Below the pieces are notes generated by a model, which searched no databases, was not told where the DNA came from, and saw only the letters and a program-made list of their open reading frames with translations. Positions 44,415-53,528 of a stretch of 64,000 nucleotides of DNA are shown here, piece by piece. The stretch spans positions 496,001 to 560,000 of the forward strand of contig JAKALM010000001.1 in assembly GCA_021824145.1 (NCBI GenBank), in the 5' to 3' direction. A program made the translations under genes and the position numbers. Every line of letters begins with the position of its first letter. The stretch's first letter is position 1. Origin of the DNA: Bacteroidota bacterium. Its GTDB lineage: Bacteria > Bacteroidota > Ignavibacteria > Ignavibacteriales > Ignavibacteriaceae.

Positions 44415-46085
44415 ATGGCACTTCTTAATTCACTTTTCTCTGGCGTTTCAGGATTGCAAAACTTACAATCTATGATGGATGTTATTGGTAATAACATTGC
44501 AAATGTTGATACAATCGGCTTCAAAAGTTCTAGAGTTACTTTCAGCGATACATTCAATCAGCTAATAAAATCTGGTACAAGTCCAACAGAATCAACAGGT
44601 GGTACCAATAGTTTTCAAGTCGGTTTAGGAATGAAAATAAATTCAATCGACAGGAACTGGAACCAGGGAACTTTTCAAACTACCGGAATTTCAACTGACC
44701 TAGCTTTGCAAGGTCCGGGAATGTTTATTCTTAACAGTAACGGACAAAATTTTTATTCAAGAGCTGGTGCATTTATTTTTGATGCAAACGGTAAGCTTGT
44801 TGATCCGCAAAATGGTGCTGTTGTTCAAGGAAAAGTTGCAAACGGTTTAGGACAAATTCCACAAGGGACTACTACTCAAGATATCGTTGTAGATAAAAAC
44901 TTAAAGCTTCCGGCAATTAAAACACAGAATGTTTCTTGGGGAGGAAATTTACAAAGCAGCTCTCCTACAATTGCAACTAACACAGTAAATCTAACAGACA
45001 GCTTGGCTGGGACCACTCCATATAATGCCCCAGCATCTACAACAGACATACCTATCGTTGGCAAAGATGGTACAAATTATACATTAAAAGTATCTTATAC
45101 ACAGAGCAGTGGAACCTGGACACCAAGTTACACAGTTTATGATTCTAAAGGAGTTGCCTTAACAACTCAACCCACAGCAACACCAGCTCTTAGTGCATTA
45201 ACTTTTAATTCTACAGGCAACTGTACGAATTCGCCAGTAACTATAGCAAGCGCCGACAATAATATTTCTTTCAGTTTAGATTTTTCTAAAATTACTTTGG
45301 CAGCTTCGTCAACAAATTCTACAAGCATACCTGCAATTGTTAATCAGGGCAATACCGAAGCTCCTGTTAATGGTTCTGTAAGCATTTATGATTCGTTAGG
45401 TAATGCACATACTTTAAGTGTACAATTTGATCATGCTTATGGCAGTACTTGGAATTGGAAAGTATCAGTTCCTTCAACAGACGGTGGAACTTTTACTGGT
45501 GCTACTAGCGGAACAGTAACTTTCGATCCAAATGGACAGATTCAATCAATTACACAAGGAGGAGTTACAGTACCAGGAATCCCGCCAATTCCACAGATAA
45601 CTTATAACCCTGGCAACGGTGCAGAAGCGCAGCCAATTAATTTGAATTTCGGTTCTGGTACTGCAGGTATTACACAAACATCACTGTCATCTCAAGTTGC
45701 TGCATTAAAACAGGATGGTTCTGCTTCGGCAACTCTTACAAATTTGAACATTGATCAATATGGCAATGTAGTTGGAGTTTTCTCTAATGGTAATTCGAGA
45801 ACATTAGCACAAGTAATGATAGCCACATTTACAAACCCGAATGCACTTGTAAGCGCTGGAAGTAATATGTATTCAGTAGCTGCGAATTCTGGAGACCCAT
45901 TAATAAATGCACCGGGAGAATCTTCAGCAACAACAATTCAATCCGGAGCTTTAGAACAATCAAATGTAGACCTATCGCAGGAATTTACAAACATGATAGT
46001 TTCACAAAGAGGTTTTGAAGCTAATGCAAAAGTTGTAACTACTTCAGATCAGCTTCTTCAAGATATTACGAATTTAGTTAGATAA
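44415..46085 (+). CDS. flgE: Flagellar hook protein FlgE
   Basis: 556 residues. The N-terminal motif LFSGVSGLQNLQSMMDVIGNNIANVDTIGFKSSRVTFSDTF and the C-terminal motif IQSGALEQSNVDLSQEFTNMIVSQRGFEANAKVVTTSDQLLQDI are diagnostic. The middle is enlarged (Ser/Thr-rich domains) relative to the 402-residue Salmonella hook protein. It polymerises into the hook outside the cell. It has its own structured leader, a strong ribosome site, and a terminator directly after it, which suggests separate tuning of hook-protein amount. Confidence 0.97.
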   Translation: MALLNSLFSGVSGLQNLQSMMDVIGNNIANVDTIGFKSSRVTFSDTFNQLIKSGTSPTESTGGTNSFQVGLGMKINSIDRNWNQGTFQTTGISTDLALQGPGMFILNSNGQNFYSRAGAFIFDANGKLVDPQNGAVVQGKVANGLGQIPQGTTTQDIVVDKNLKLPAIKTQNVSWGGNLQSSSPTIATNTVNLTDSLAGTTPYNAPASTTDIPIVGKDGTNYTLKVSYTQSSGTWTPSYTVYDSKGVALTTQPTATPALSALTFNSTGNCTNSPVTIASADNNISFSLDFSKITLAASSTNSTSIPAIVNQGNTEAPVNGSVSIYDSLGNAHTLSVQFDHAYGSTWNWKVSVPSTDGGTFTGATSGTVTFDPNGQIQSITQGGVTVPGIPPIPQITYNPGNGAEAQPINLNFGSGTAGITQTSLSSQVAALKQDGSASATLTNLNIDQYGNVVGVFSNGNSRTLAQVMIATFTNPNALVSAGSNMYSVAANSGDPLINAPGESSATTIQSGALEQSNVDLSQEFTNMIVSQRGFEANAKVVTTSDQLLQDITNLVR

Positions 46086-46105
46086 CGCGCATAAACCCCT
46101 CACAT

Positions 46106-46139
46106 AAAAAGGAGTATCGATAAGCGGATACTCCTTTTT
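46106..46139 (+). terminator. Rho-independent terminator after flgE
   Basis: The stem GGAGTATC/GATACTCC (46111-46118, 46127-46134), extended by five A-T pairs to 46106 and 46139, has an 8-base loop and a T tract. It ends the flgB-flgE operon. Confidence 0.93.
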
Positions 46140-46223
46140 CCTCAAAATTCAACCAAGTGTAGAATAATAACCAAAATTGTTCTTCTATTTCTCAGTGTTT
46201 TATTCATTTGATAAAAAACTACT

Positions 46224-46238
46224 TGGCATATCAATTGA
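46224..46238 (+). promoter_or_regulatory. Sigma-54-type promoter of the fliL operon
   Basis: TGGCAT-N5-TTGA, the same words and spacing as before flgB, 28 bases upstream of the fliL start and just after the flgE terminator. Confidence 0.75.
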
Positions 46239-46265
46239 GAAATATTCAAAAAAAAAAAAATTATT

Positions 46266-46817
46266 ATGGCATTACCAGAAGAAAAACTAGAAGACATAAA
46301 ACCAGAAGATATAGCACCTAGACCTGGAAAATCATCTGTAAATATGAAAATTTTGATCTTTGGACTTCCAATTTTCATTATTCAACTTATTGTAGTTTAT
46401 TTTGTTACTGCAAACATTTTGATTAAAAGGCTAGAGACCAAACCACAACCTACTACGAATAATAGTGCTGCCATGCAAGTAAGCCAATCAGGAAATGGTC
46501 AGCCAATTGAATATGGAAAATATATTTATTCAATTGACGATATAATTGTTAACCCAGCAGATACAGATGGAAAAAGACTTTTGTTGACTTCTGTCGGAAT
46601 AGATTTAGGCAAACTTGAAATGGAAAATGATTTAAAGAGCCGCGAACCAATGGTAAAGGATGTAATTATTTCTACGCTTGCAAGTAAGAATATTGATCAA
46701 TTAGACAATACTGCATACAGAGATACTTTGAAGATGCAAATTGCAAGCGGTTTAAAAAAACTTATTCCTAGCGTAACTATTAACAACGTTTACTTCAGTA
46801 AATATATATTGCAATAA
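46266..46817 (+). CDS. fliL: Flagellar basal body-associated protein FliL
   Basis: 183 residues. A short cytoplasmic N-terminus is followed by one TM helix (residues about 28-52, ILIFGLPIFIIQLIVVYFV). The periplasmic FliL domain follows (IYSIDDIIVNPADTDGKRLLLTSVGIDL; REPMVKDVIISTLASKNIDQLD; LKKLIPSVTINNVYFSKYILQ). FliL rings surround the stator and support torque. It is the first gene of the switch/export operon, and fliM starts 2 bases after it. Confidence 0.93.
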   Translation: MALPEEKLEDIKPEDIAPRPGKSSVNMKILIFGLPIFIIQLIVVYFVTANILIKRLETKPQPTTNNSAAMQVSQSGNGQPIEYGKYIYSIDDIIVNPADTDGKRLLLTSVGIDLGKLEMENDLKSREPMVKDVIISTLASKNIDQLDNTAYRDTLKMQIASGLKKLIPSVTINNVYFSKYILQ

Positions 46818-46819
46818 TT

Positions 46820-47806
46820 ATGGCAGAAGTATTATCACAGCAGGAAATAGATCAGCTTCTTAATAAGGTAAAGAGCGGTGAAGAAACGCCAGCCGCTCAA
46901 AACACTGAAAAGGAAGCTATACTCTTCGATTTTCGCCTGCCAAACAGGATTTCGAAAAATCAACTTAGAACCATAAGAAATATTAATGAAAACTTTGCAG
47001 AAAGTTTTAGTGCATTTCTTGTTACAAAACTTCAATCAATAATAAATATAAATGTAACTTCAATAGATCAAATATATTATTCTGAATATATTCTTTCAGT
47101 ATCAAATCCCGCTTGTCTATTTACTTTTGAAATTCGGAATACGGATATAAAGGGAATTCTTGAACTTAGTATGGACCTTTCGCTAGCTTTAGTCGATAAG
47201 CTGCTTGGAGGAAATGGAATAGGTACTAAACAAGCAAATATAATTACTCCAATCGAACAAAAGGTAATTGGCGTAATCGCTGAAAGAATAATGATTGATT
47301 TAAGAAAAGCTTGGCAAATAGTAGATGATTTGGATTTCAAGGTAGAAAGATTTGAATCTGATATAGACTTTGCACAAATAACTTCTCAAAGTGAATCTGT
47401 ATTGCTTATTTCTTTCGAAATTACTATTGCTGAAAAGACATATATGATGAATCTTTGTTTTGCAACTTTTGCATTTGATAAGATTCTATCAAAATTATCC
47501 TCACAAAAATTTTCATCAATTAGACCAGCAAAAAATAATGGTACAAGCACAAGTGAGATCATATCAAATCATTTATATAAAACATTTTTACCAGTTACTG
47601 TAGAATTCGGATCGGCGAAAATTTCAGTTCAAAATTTATTCGATCTTGAAATAGGAGATATTATAAAACTTGATACAACAATAAGTGATGAACATACAGT
47701 AAAAATTGGAAATAAAACAATGTTTAAGGGTAGGGCTGGTGTTGTAAATAGGCACAAAGCAATAAAAATTACTAGAAAAGTTGAACAAAATAATAAAATA
47801 GAATAA
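46820..47806 (+). CDS. fliM: Flagellar motor switch protein FliM
   Basis: 328 residues. The N-terminal CheY-binding peptide (LSQQEIDQLLNKV) is present. The CheC-like middle domain and a C-terminal SpoA domain (VTVEFGSAKISVQNLFDLEIGDIIKLD) follow. It forms the C ring and receives CheY-P. The peptide resembles the C-terminal tail of the CheZ in this window, as expected if both bind the same CheY surface. fliN follows 9 bases later. Confidence 0.96.
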   Translation: MAEVLSQQEIDQLLNKVKSGEETPAAQNTEKEAILFDFRLPNRISKNQLRTIRNINENFAESFSAFLVTKLQSIININVTSIDQIYYSEYILSVSNPACLFTFEIRNTDIKGILELSMDLSLALVDKLLGGNGIGTKQANIITPIEQKVIGVIAERIMIDLRKAWQIVDDLDFKVERFESDIDFAQITSQSESVLLISFEITIAEKTYMMNLCFATFAFDKILSKLSSQKFSSIRPAKNNGTSTSEIISNHLYKTFLPVTVEFGSAKISVQNLFDLEIGDIIKLDTTISDEHTVKIGNKTMFKGRAGVVNRHKAIKITRKVEQNNKIE

Positions 47807-47815
47807 GGAAATATT

Positions 47816-48241
47816 ATGGCAGATAATATTGGCAACGAAGACCTTAATTCAAATGAAGGCGTGAAAAATTCGGAAAATGTTTTTTCGAATTCGGATAACT
47901 TGAAGAACGAAAATAAAGTTCGTGCAAGCGTTGCAGAATTCGATGAATTTGACGATTCGAAGATAAAAGGAAACGGTTCGAGTGATAAGCTTAATTTCCT
48001 TAAAGATCTTCAGCTTAATGTATATATTGAGCTTGGAAGAACTCAAATGCAGATAAAAGAAATTCTTGAACTAGAAAGAGGCTATGTAATTGAGCTTGAT
48101 AAACTTGCCAGTGAACCGGTAGATATTTATGTGAATAATAAAAAAATTGCTGAAGGAGAAGTTGTTGTAATTGATAAACATTTCGGAATTAGAATTACAA
48201 ATCTAAGCGAAGCAAACAACAGGCTGAAGGGAGTTTATTAA
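47816..48241 (+). CDS. fliN: Flagellar motor switch protein FliN
   Basis: 141 residues. A charged, Asn-rich N-terminal extension (about 55 residues) is followed by the SpoA domain: LKDLQLNVYIELGRTQMQIKEILELERGYVIELDKLASEPVDIYVNNKKIAEGEVVVIDKHFGIRI. It forms the base of the C ring and docks FliH. AAGGAA precedes the ATG. Its last base is the first base of the fliO ATG (TAATG overlap), so the two are coupled. Confidence 0.96.
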   Translation: MADNIGNEDLNSNEGVKNSENVFSNSDNLKNENKVRASVAEFDEFDDSKIKGNGSSDKLNFLKDLQLNVYIELGRTQMQIKEILELERGYVIELDKLASEPVDIYVNNKKIAEGEVVVIDKHFGIRITNLSEANNRLKGVY

Positions 48242-48582
48242 TGTCGTTCCTTGATATTGTAAAAGCTTTACTGCCGCTTGTTGTAATTGTTGGATTATTA
48301 TATGGGGTTTTATTGTTTATCAAAAAATATGGAGTTTCTTTTAAGGGAAATAAAGCCGGTTCGGTAAGTATAAATGTGTTAAGCTCTCAGATGATTATGC
48401 CAAAAAGATTTATTTCTGTTGTAAGAGTTGAAGATAAAATCCTTGTTCTTGGTGTTAGTGAAAATTCAATTACACTTTTGAAAGAACTTGAATACGAAGA
48501 TGATTTAGAAAATCCATACACACCTGTTGAATCTAAAAATGGATTTGTTGATTTATTGAAAAAGAATCTTGGTTTACGATGA
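48241..48582 (+). CDS. fliO: Flagellar export protein FliO
   Basis: 113 residues. One N-terminal TM helix (residues 7-27, IVKALLPLVVIVGLLYGVLLFI) is followed by a small cytoplasmic beta domain (SINVLSSQMIMPKRFISVVRVEDKILVLGVSENSITLLKEL), the FliO/FliZ layout. FliO assists assembly of the FliP ring in the export gate. It overlaps fliN and fliP at its ends, the canonical fliNOPQR order. Confidence 0.9.
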   Translation: MSFLDIVKALLPLVVIVGLLYGVLLFIKKYGVSFKGNKAGSVSINVLSSQMIMPKRFISVVRVEDKILVLGVSENSITLLKELEYEDDLENPYTPVESKNGFVDLLKKNLGLR

Positions 48583-49349
48583 AAAGAAAGATAAGCGTTT
48601 TATTTCTTTTTATTTTGCTTACATGTGCATCGGTATCATTCGGGCAGCAAGCCGGGGGGCAATCTGGTACACTGGCTCTTCCTAAAATTGGAATTAATGT
48701 AGGAACTTCAAGTAATCCTGGTGATATTTCTGTAACTCTTCAATTGCTGTTGTTGTTAACGGTTCTTTCCTTAGCGCCGTCAATAATGATTATGACAACT
48801 GCATATTTAAGAATAATTATTGTTTTTCATTTCTTAAAAACCGCTCTTGGTACTCCAGAAATGCCTCCAAGCCAATTAATTGCCGGCGTTGCATTGTTCT
48901 TAACTTTTTTTATAATGGCGCCAACTTGGAGCAAAGTAAACGATGTAGCTTTAAAGCCGTTAATGCACGGACAAATATCCGCTGAAGATGCATACGATAA
49001 AGGTATACAGCCAGTGCGGGAATTCATGTTTAAAAATGTTCGTAATGAAGATTTAGAATTATTTTTAGGATTAGCAAATTTAAACCGCCCAAATGATAAA
49101 ACAGATGTCCCTACTTATGTTTTGATTCCTGCATTTGTTCTAAGTGAATTAAGAGCCGGATTTATAATCGGTTTCTTTTTATTTATCCCATTCTTGATGA
49201 TAGACATGATTGTTTCTAGTATCTTAATGTCTATGGGTATGATGATGCTTCCGCCAACTTTAGTTTCCATACCATTTAAAATATTACTTTTCATTTTGAT
49301 AGACGGCTGGCATTTGATAGTCGGATCGTTAGTAAGGAGCTTTTCTTAA
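48579..49349 (+). CDS. fliP: Flagellar export gate protein FliP
   Basis: 256 residues with a cleavable signal peptide (KISVLFLFILLTCASVSFGQ), which is typical of FliP. Diagnostic segments are ITMTTAYLRIIIVFHFLKTALGTP-like and LIPAFVLSELRAGFIIGFFLFIPFLMIDMIVSSILMSMGMMMLPP. Five FliP subunits form the core of the type III export channel. The start overlaps the fliO end; fliQ starts directly after its stop. Confidence 0.97.
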   Translation: MKRKISVLFLFILLTCASVSFGQQAGGQSGTLALPKIGINVGTSSNPGDISVTLQLLLLLTVLSLAPSIMIMTTAYLRIIIVFHFLKTALGTPEMPPSQLIAGVALFLTFFIMAPTWSKVNDVALKPLMHGQISAEDAYDKGIQPVREFMFKNVRNEDLELFLGLANLNRPNDKTDVPTYVLIPAFVLSELRAGFIIGFFLFIPFLMIDMIVSSILMSMGMMMLPPTLVSIPFKILLFILIDGWHLIVGSLVRSFS

Positions 49350-49619
49350 ATGACTGAAGAATTAGTTATAGAACTTTTAAAAGAAGTTTTTTATACAACG
49401 TTTATCATTTTGCTGCCAGTACTTGGAGTTTCATTAGTTGTTGGAATTGTTGTTTCAATTTTTCAAGCAGCAACATCGATTCAAGAATCTACTTTAACAT
49501 TCGTTCCAAAAATTCTAGTTACAGCAATAACCATAATTTTACTTTTGCCATGGATGATTGATAAAGTAATTTCATTTGCAACTAAAATATTAACAATGTT
49601 TAGCACAGTAATAAAATGA
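49350..49619 (+). CDS. fliQ: Flagellar export gate protein FliQ
   Basis: 89 residues, two TM helices, with the family pattern (LLKEVFYTTFIILLPVLGVSLVVGIVVSIFQAATSIQESTLTFVPKILVTAITIILLLPWM). It forms part of the export channel with FliP and FliR. Its stop overlaps the fliR start (ATGA). Confidence 0.97.
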   Translation: MTEELVIELLKEVFYTTFIILLPVLGVSLVVGIVVSIFQAATSIQESTLTFVPKILVTAITIILLLPWMIDKVISFATKILTMFSTVIK

Positions 49620-50392
49620 TAAACATTCCGATTGCGGATTTTATTATTGGCGTGCTTATATTCATGAGAATATTTGCTGCTTTTATTTCTTCACCAATTT
49701 ATGGGGATAAATCAGTTCCGGTAATTGCAAGAATATTTTTATCACTTGTGCTTTCTTATATAGTTTTTCTAACAATCGATAAATCCCAAATTGTTGTTGA
49801 ATTTAATTTACCATGGCTCTTTACAAATGCTGTTAAAGAAATAATAACAGGATTGATTATGGGTTTCATGTTAAATTTTGTTTTTCATGGAATAAGTTAT
49901 GCCGGAATGCTTATTGGGTTTAATATGGGACTTTCAATGGCGAATGTTTTAAATCCAATGGATGGCTCAAATGGAAATGTAATTGGGCAATTTATTTATT
50001 TTACTTCTCTTCTAATTTTTTTGCTGATTAATGGCCACTATTATATTATCAGCGGGCTTGTTTATTCTTTTAAAATTATTCGCCTTGGCAAATTTACAAT
50101 AACCGAACCGGTTTCAAATTTAATAATAAAATACGCTGGAACTGTTTTTATAATTGCAGTAAAAATAGCCTCGCCAATTATGGTTTCATTTTTTCTTGTT
50201 CATATTGCAGAAGGCATTCTTGCAAGAGTACTTCCGCAAATGCAAATTTTATTTGTTTCGCAGCCTTTGATAATTGGAATTGGTTTTATTCTTTTAGCTT
50301 CCTTATCCCCAATTTATTTTTATGTAATAAAATATTTACTGAAAGGATATGAGGATAATCTTGTTTCATTAATTAAAGCGATGGGGCAGTAG
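49616..50392 (+). CDS. fliR: Flagellar export gate protein FliR
   Basis: 258 residues with about six hydrophobic segments. Family landmarks are RIFAAFISSPIYGDKSVPVIARIFLSLVLSYI, EIITGLIMGFMLNFVFHGISYAGMLIGFNMGLSMANVLNP and LPQMQILFVSQPLIIGIG. One FliR closes the FliP5-Q4-R1 gate. It is coupled to fliQ and lies 1 base before flhB. Confidence 0.96.
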   Translation: MINIPIADFIIGVLIFMRIFAAFISSPIYGDKSVPVIARIFLSLVLSYIVFLTIDKSQIVVEFNLPWLFTNAVKEIITGLIMGFMLNFVFHGISYAGMLIGFNMGLSMANVLNPMDGSNGNVIGQFIYFTSLLIFLLINGHYYIISGLVYSFKIIRLGKFTITEPVSNLIIKYAGTVFIIAVKIASPIMVSFFLVHIAEGILARVLPQMQILFVSQPLIIGIGFILLASLSPIYFYVIKYLLKGYEDNLVSLIKAMGQ

Positions 50393-50393
50393 T

Positions 50394-51479
50394 ATGGCTG
50401 ATGTTGATGAACAAGAACGGTCGGAACAGCCTACTCAAAAGCGCCTAAATGAAGGGCGCGAAAAAGGACAAGTTGCTAAAAGTATTGAGATAAATTCATT
50501 TGCAATCTTTACAACCGGTTTGCTGATGGTTTATATTACACAAAAGTATTTAAGCAGCCAACTTTCGGAATATTCAATTCATATTTTTAATTCGATTGAC
50601 ATTCTAAAAATTAATAAAGATCTGCTTCAGAATTATGCAAAAGAAGGATTATACTTCTACCTAATTACTCTTGCACCAATTTTAGGTGCAATATTTTTAA
50701 TCGCATTAATAACCGGATTTGCTCAAGTAGGTTTTAAATTTTCAATGAAACCTTTAATGCCGGATATTAAAAAATTCAATCCTTTTAACGGAATTAAAAA
50801 AGTATTTATCTCTCAAAGATCAATTGTTGAGGTTTTAAAATCTTTGATTAAACTTTTAATTATAGGAGGATTTACTTACAGCATACTTTCAGATTTAGTT
50901 TTAAATTCAACAAAACTTGCAGAGTTAACAATACCGGAAATTGTTAGCTACATGGTAGATGCTGCCTATAATCTGCTTTGGAAAATAGCGCTTGTTTATG
51001 CAGCTATTGCTGCAATTGATTTTGGTTATCAGAAATATAAATTCAAAAAAGATATGATGATGACCAAACAGGAAGTAAAAGAAGAAAATAAACAAAGTGA
51101 AGGTGATCCATTAATCAAACAAAGAATTAAAAAAGCTCAGTTTCAAGCTGCAAAAAGCAGAATGATGAAAAACGTTCCGAAGGCAGACGTGATTATTACA
51201 AACCCAACACACTTTGCTGTAGCTTTAAAATATGATATGACTAAAGACGCTGCGCCAAAAGTTTTAGCAAAAGGTGTTGATGAACTTGCTCAAAGAATTA
51301 AAGCAATTGCTGCTGAACATGGAATTCCAATTCATGAAGATAGACAGCTTGCAAGAGCAATTTATAAAATCTGCAACATCGGAGATGAAATTCCATCTCA
51401 ATTGTTTAAGGCAGTGGCACAAGTTTTGGCATATGTTTATCAATTAAAAAACAGAAAAAAGAAAAATCCAATTGTATAA
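50394..51479 (+). CDS. flhB: Export switch protein FlhB
   Basis: 361 residues. The N-terminus carries the typical EQERSEQPTQKRLNEGREKGQVAKS. Four TM helices and a cytoplasmic domain follow, with the autocleavage site N270-P271-T-H intact (ITNPTHFAVALKYD). Cleavage and FliK together switch export from hook to filament proteins. It ends just before flhA (adjacent codons), the usual flhB-flhA order. Confidence 0.97.
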   Translation: MADVDEQERSEQPTQKRLNEGREKGQVAKSIEINSFAIFTTGLLMVYITQKYLSSQLSEYSIHIFNSIDILKINKDLLQNYAKEGLYFYLITLAPILGAIFLIALITGFAQVGFKFSMKPLMPDIKKFNPFNGIKKVFISQRSIVEVLKSLIKLLIIGGFTYSILSDLVLNSTKLAELTIPEIVSYMVDAAYNLLWKIALVYAAIAAIDFGYQKYKFKKDMMMTKQEVKEENKQSEGDPLIKQRIKKAQFQAAKSRMMKNVPKADVIITNPTHFAVALKYDMTKDAAPKVLAKGVDELAQRIKAIAAEHGIPIHEDRQLARAIYKICNIGDEIPSQLFKAVAQVLAYVYQLKNRKKKNPIV

Positions 51480-53528
51480 ATGAAAAGTTTAGGTAAAAAT
51501 ACAGATATCATTTTAGCATTTGGTCTCATCTTTATGCTGGGATTAATGTTAATTCCTCTTCCGCCGGCATTGTTGGATTTCCTTCTTGCTCTAAATATAT
51601 CAATGTCGGTTTTGATATTAATCGTTTCCTTATACATTCAATCTCCTTTAGATATTTCTGTTTTTCCAGGATTATTATTAGTGTTAACACTTTTCCGACT
51701 TTCATTAAATATAAATTCTACAAGATTAATTCTTCTTGATGGTTATGCCGGAAAAGTAATAGAAACTTTTGGAAATTTTGTTGTTGGCGGAAATTATGTG
51801 GTTGGATTTATAATTTTTATCATTCTGGTTATCATTCAGTTTATTGTTATCATCAAAGGTTCTGGAAGAATTTCCGAAGTTGCTGCAAGATTTACTTTGG
51901 ATGCAATGCCTGGTAAGCAAATGGCTATTGATGCAGATTTAAATACTGGTTTGATCAACGAATCTGAAGCAAAATTAAGAAGAGAAAACATTGCTCGGGA
52001 AGCAGAGTTTTACGGTGCAATGGATGGTGCAAGCAAGTTTGTTAAAGGAGATGCGATTGCCGGACTTTTGATTAATGCAATTAACATTGTTGGCGGTTTT
52101 ATAATTGGCGTTGCGGGTAAAGGAATGTCTTTTACAGATGCACTTCAGAATTATACAATATTAACCATTGGTGATGGACTCGTTTCGCAAATTCCTGCAT
52201 TGCTTATTGCAACTGCAGCAGGCTTAGTTGTAACAAGAAGTTCCTCTGGAACTTCTCTCGATTTGCAGATGAGGAAGCAGCTCCTATCCAATCCAAGAGT
52301 ACTTGGAACAGTAGCTGGTGCCATCTCTCTATTTGCATTTATTCCAGGGATGCCGTTTTTACCATTTATTATAATTGGAATTATTATTGGAACTAGCGCA
52401 TATTTTTCAAGCAAGAAAAAAGTTGAAGCCAAGAAAGGAACCGAAGCGCAAGAAGTTGAAGCCGTTCCAGTTGAAGAAAAAGTTGAACAATATCTTCAAG
52501 TTGATCCAGTTGAAATTGAAATTGGTTATGGATTAATAAGTTTAGTAGACGAAAAACAAGGCGGAAATTTATTTCAGAAAATTTCTTCTACACGAAAATA
52601 TATTGCTTTAGAATACGGAGTTTTAATTCCGCCAGTAAGAGTAAGAGATAATCTTCAACTAGAATCGAACGAATATATTATTAAAATTAAAGGAAACGTT
52701 GTTGCTGCTTATGAAATTTATACAGACAGATTTTTAGCAATGAATCCAGGAAGTATAAATGATCAGTTAAATGGAATTCCAACAAAAGATCCTGCATTTA
52801 ATTTAACAAGCTATTGGATTGGTCGTGAAGAAAAAGACAAAGCCGAACTTCTTGGCTACACTGTTGTGGACAGTATTTCAGTTTTATCAACTCATCTACA
52901 GGAAACTTTGAAGAGGAATTTTGATAAAATACTTACAAGGCAAGCTGTAAAACAATTATTAGAAAATTTGAAAAAAGAGTATCCGGCAGTTGTTGAAGAT
53001 ATCAGTGCAGATTCACTTTCGCTTGGAACAATTCAGAAAGTGCTGCAGAATTTATTAAAAGAATTAATTCCGATAAAAGACCTTGTTCAGATTTTAGAAG
53101 CTTTAATCGATTATTCTAAAGTTACAAAAAATGTTGATGTATTAACTGAATATGTCAGACATTCAATGGGCGATACAATTGCAAATCTTTATAAAGATAG
53201 TAACGGAGTAATTCACGCTGTATCGTTGGGTGATGAAATGGAATCTTTCATTACAAAAGCTTTGCAGAATCAAAAAGAAGCAGTACAGACACTTGGACTT
53301 AGCCCCACAATTTTAAAAGAACTTAATAGAATTTTGAATGATCATATAGAAAAATTCAGAATACTTGGTTATATACCAATCGTAATTACTTCTGCAACTA
53401 TTAGGCCTTATTTCTATAGGTTAATTAATTCAACATTTCCGGATTTAGTAGTGCTTTCTTATTCAGAGCTTCCTTCACATATCGAAATTGAGTTCATTGA
53501 TAAACTTGAGGTTGTAAATGCAAATTAA
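51480..53528 (+). CDS. flhA: Flagellar export gate protein FlhA
   Basis: 682 residues. The N-terminal membrane half (about 1-310) has the FHIPEP signature region (GSGRISEVAARFTLDAMPGKQMAIDADLNTGLI). The C-terminal cytoplasmic half (about 345-682) forms the nonameric docking ring for chaperone-substrate complexes. It couples proton flow to export. Its last 11 bases overlap flhF. Confidence 0.98.
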   Translation: MKSLGKNTDIILAFGLIFMLGLMLIPLPPALLDFLLALNISMSVLILIVSLYIQSPLDISVFPGLLLVLTLFRLSLNINSTRLILLDGYAGKVIETFGNFVVGGNYVVGFIIFIILVIIQFIVIIKGSGRISEVAARFTLDAMPGKQMAIDADLNTGLINESEAKLRRENIAREAEFYGAMDGASKFVKGDAIAGLLINAINIVGGFIIGVAGKGMSFTDALQNYTILTIGDGLVSQIPALLIATAAGLVVTRSSSGTSLDLQMRKQLLSNPRVLGTVAGAISLFAFIPGMPFLPFIIIGIIIGTSAYFSSKKKVEAKKGTEAQEVEAVPVEEKVEQYLQVDPVEIEIGYGLISLVDEKQGGNLFQKISSTRKYIALEYGVLIPPVRVRDNLQLESNEYIIKIKGNVVAAYEIYTDRFLAMNPGSINDQLNGIPTKDPAFNLTSYWIGREEKDKAELLGYTVVDSISVLSTHLQETLKRNFDKILTRQAVKQLLENLKKEYPAVVEDISADSLSLGTIQKVLQNLLKELIPIKDLVQILEALIDYSKVTKNVDVLTEYVRHSMGDTIANLYKDSNGVIHAVSLGDEMESFITKALQNQKEAVQTLGLSPTILKELNRILNDHIEKFRILGYIPIVITSATIRPYFYRLINSTFPDLVVLSYSELPSHIEIEFIDKLEVVNAN

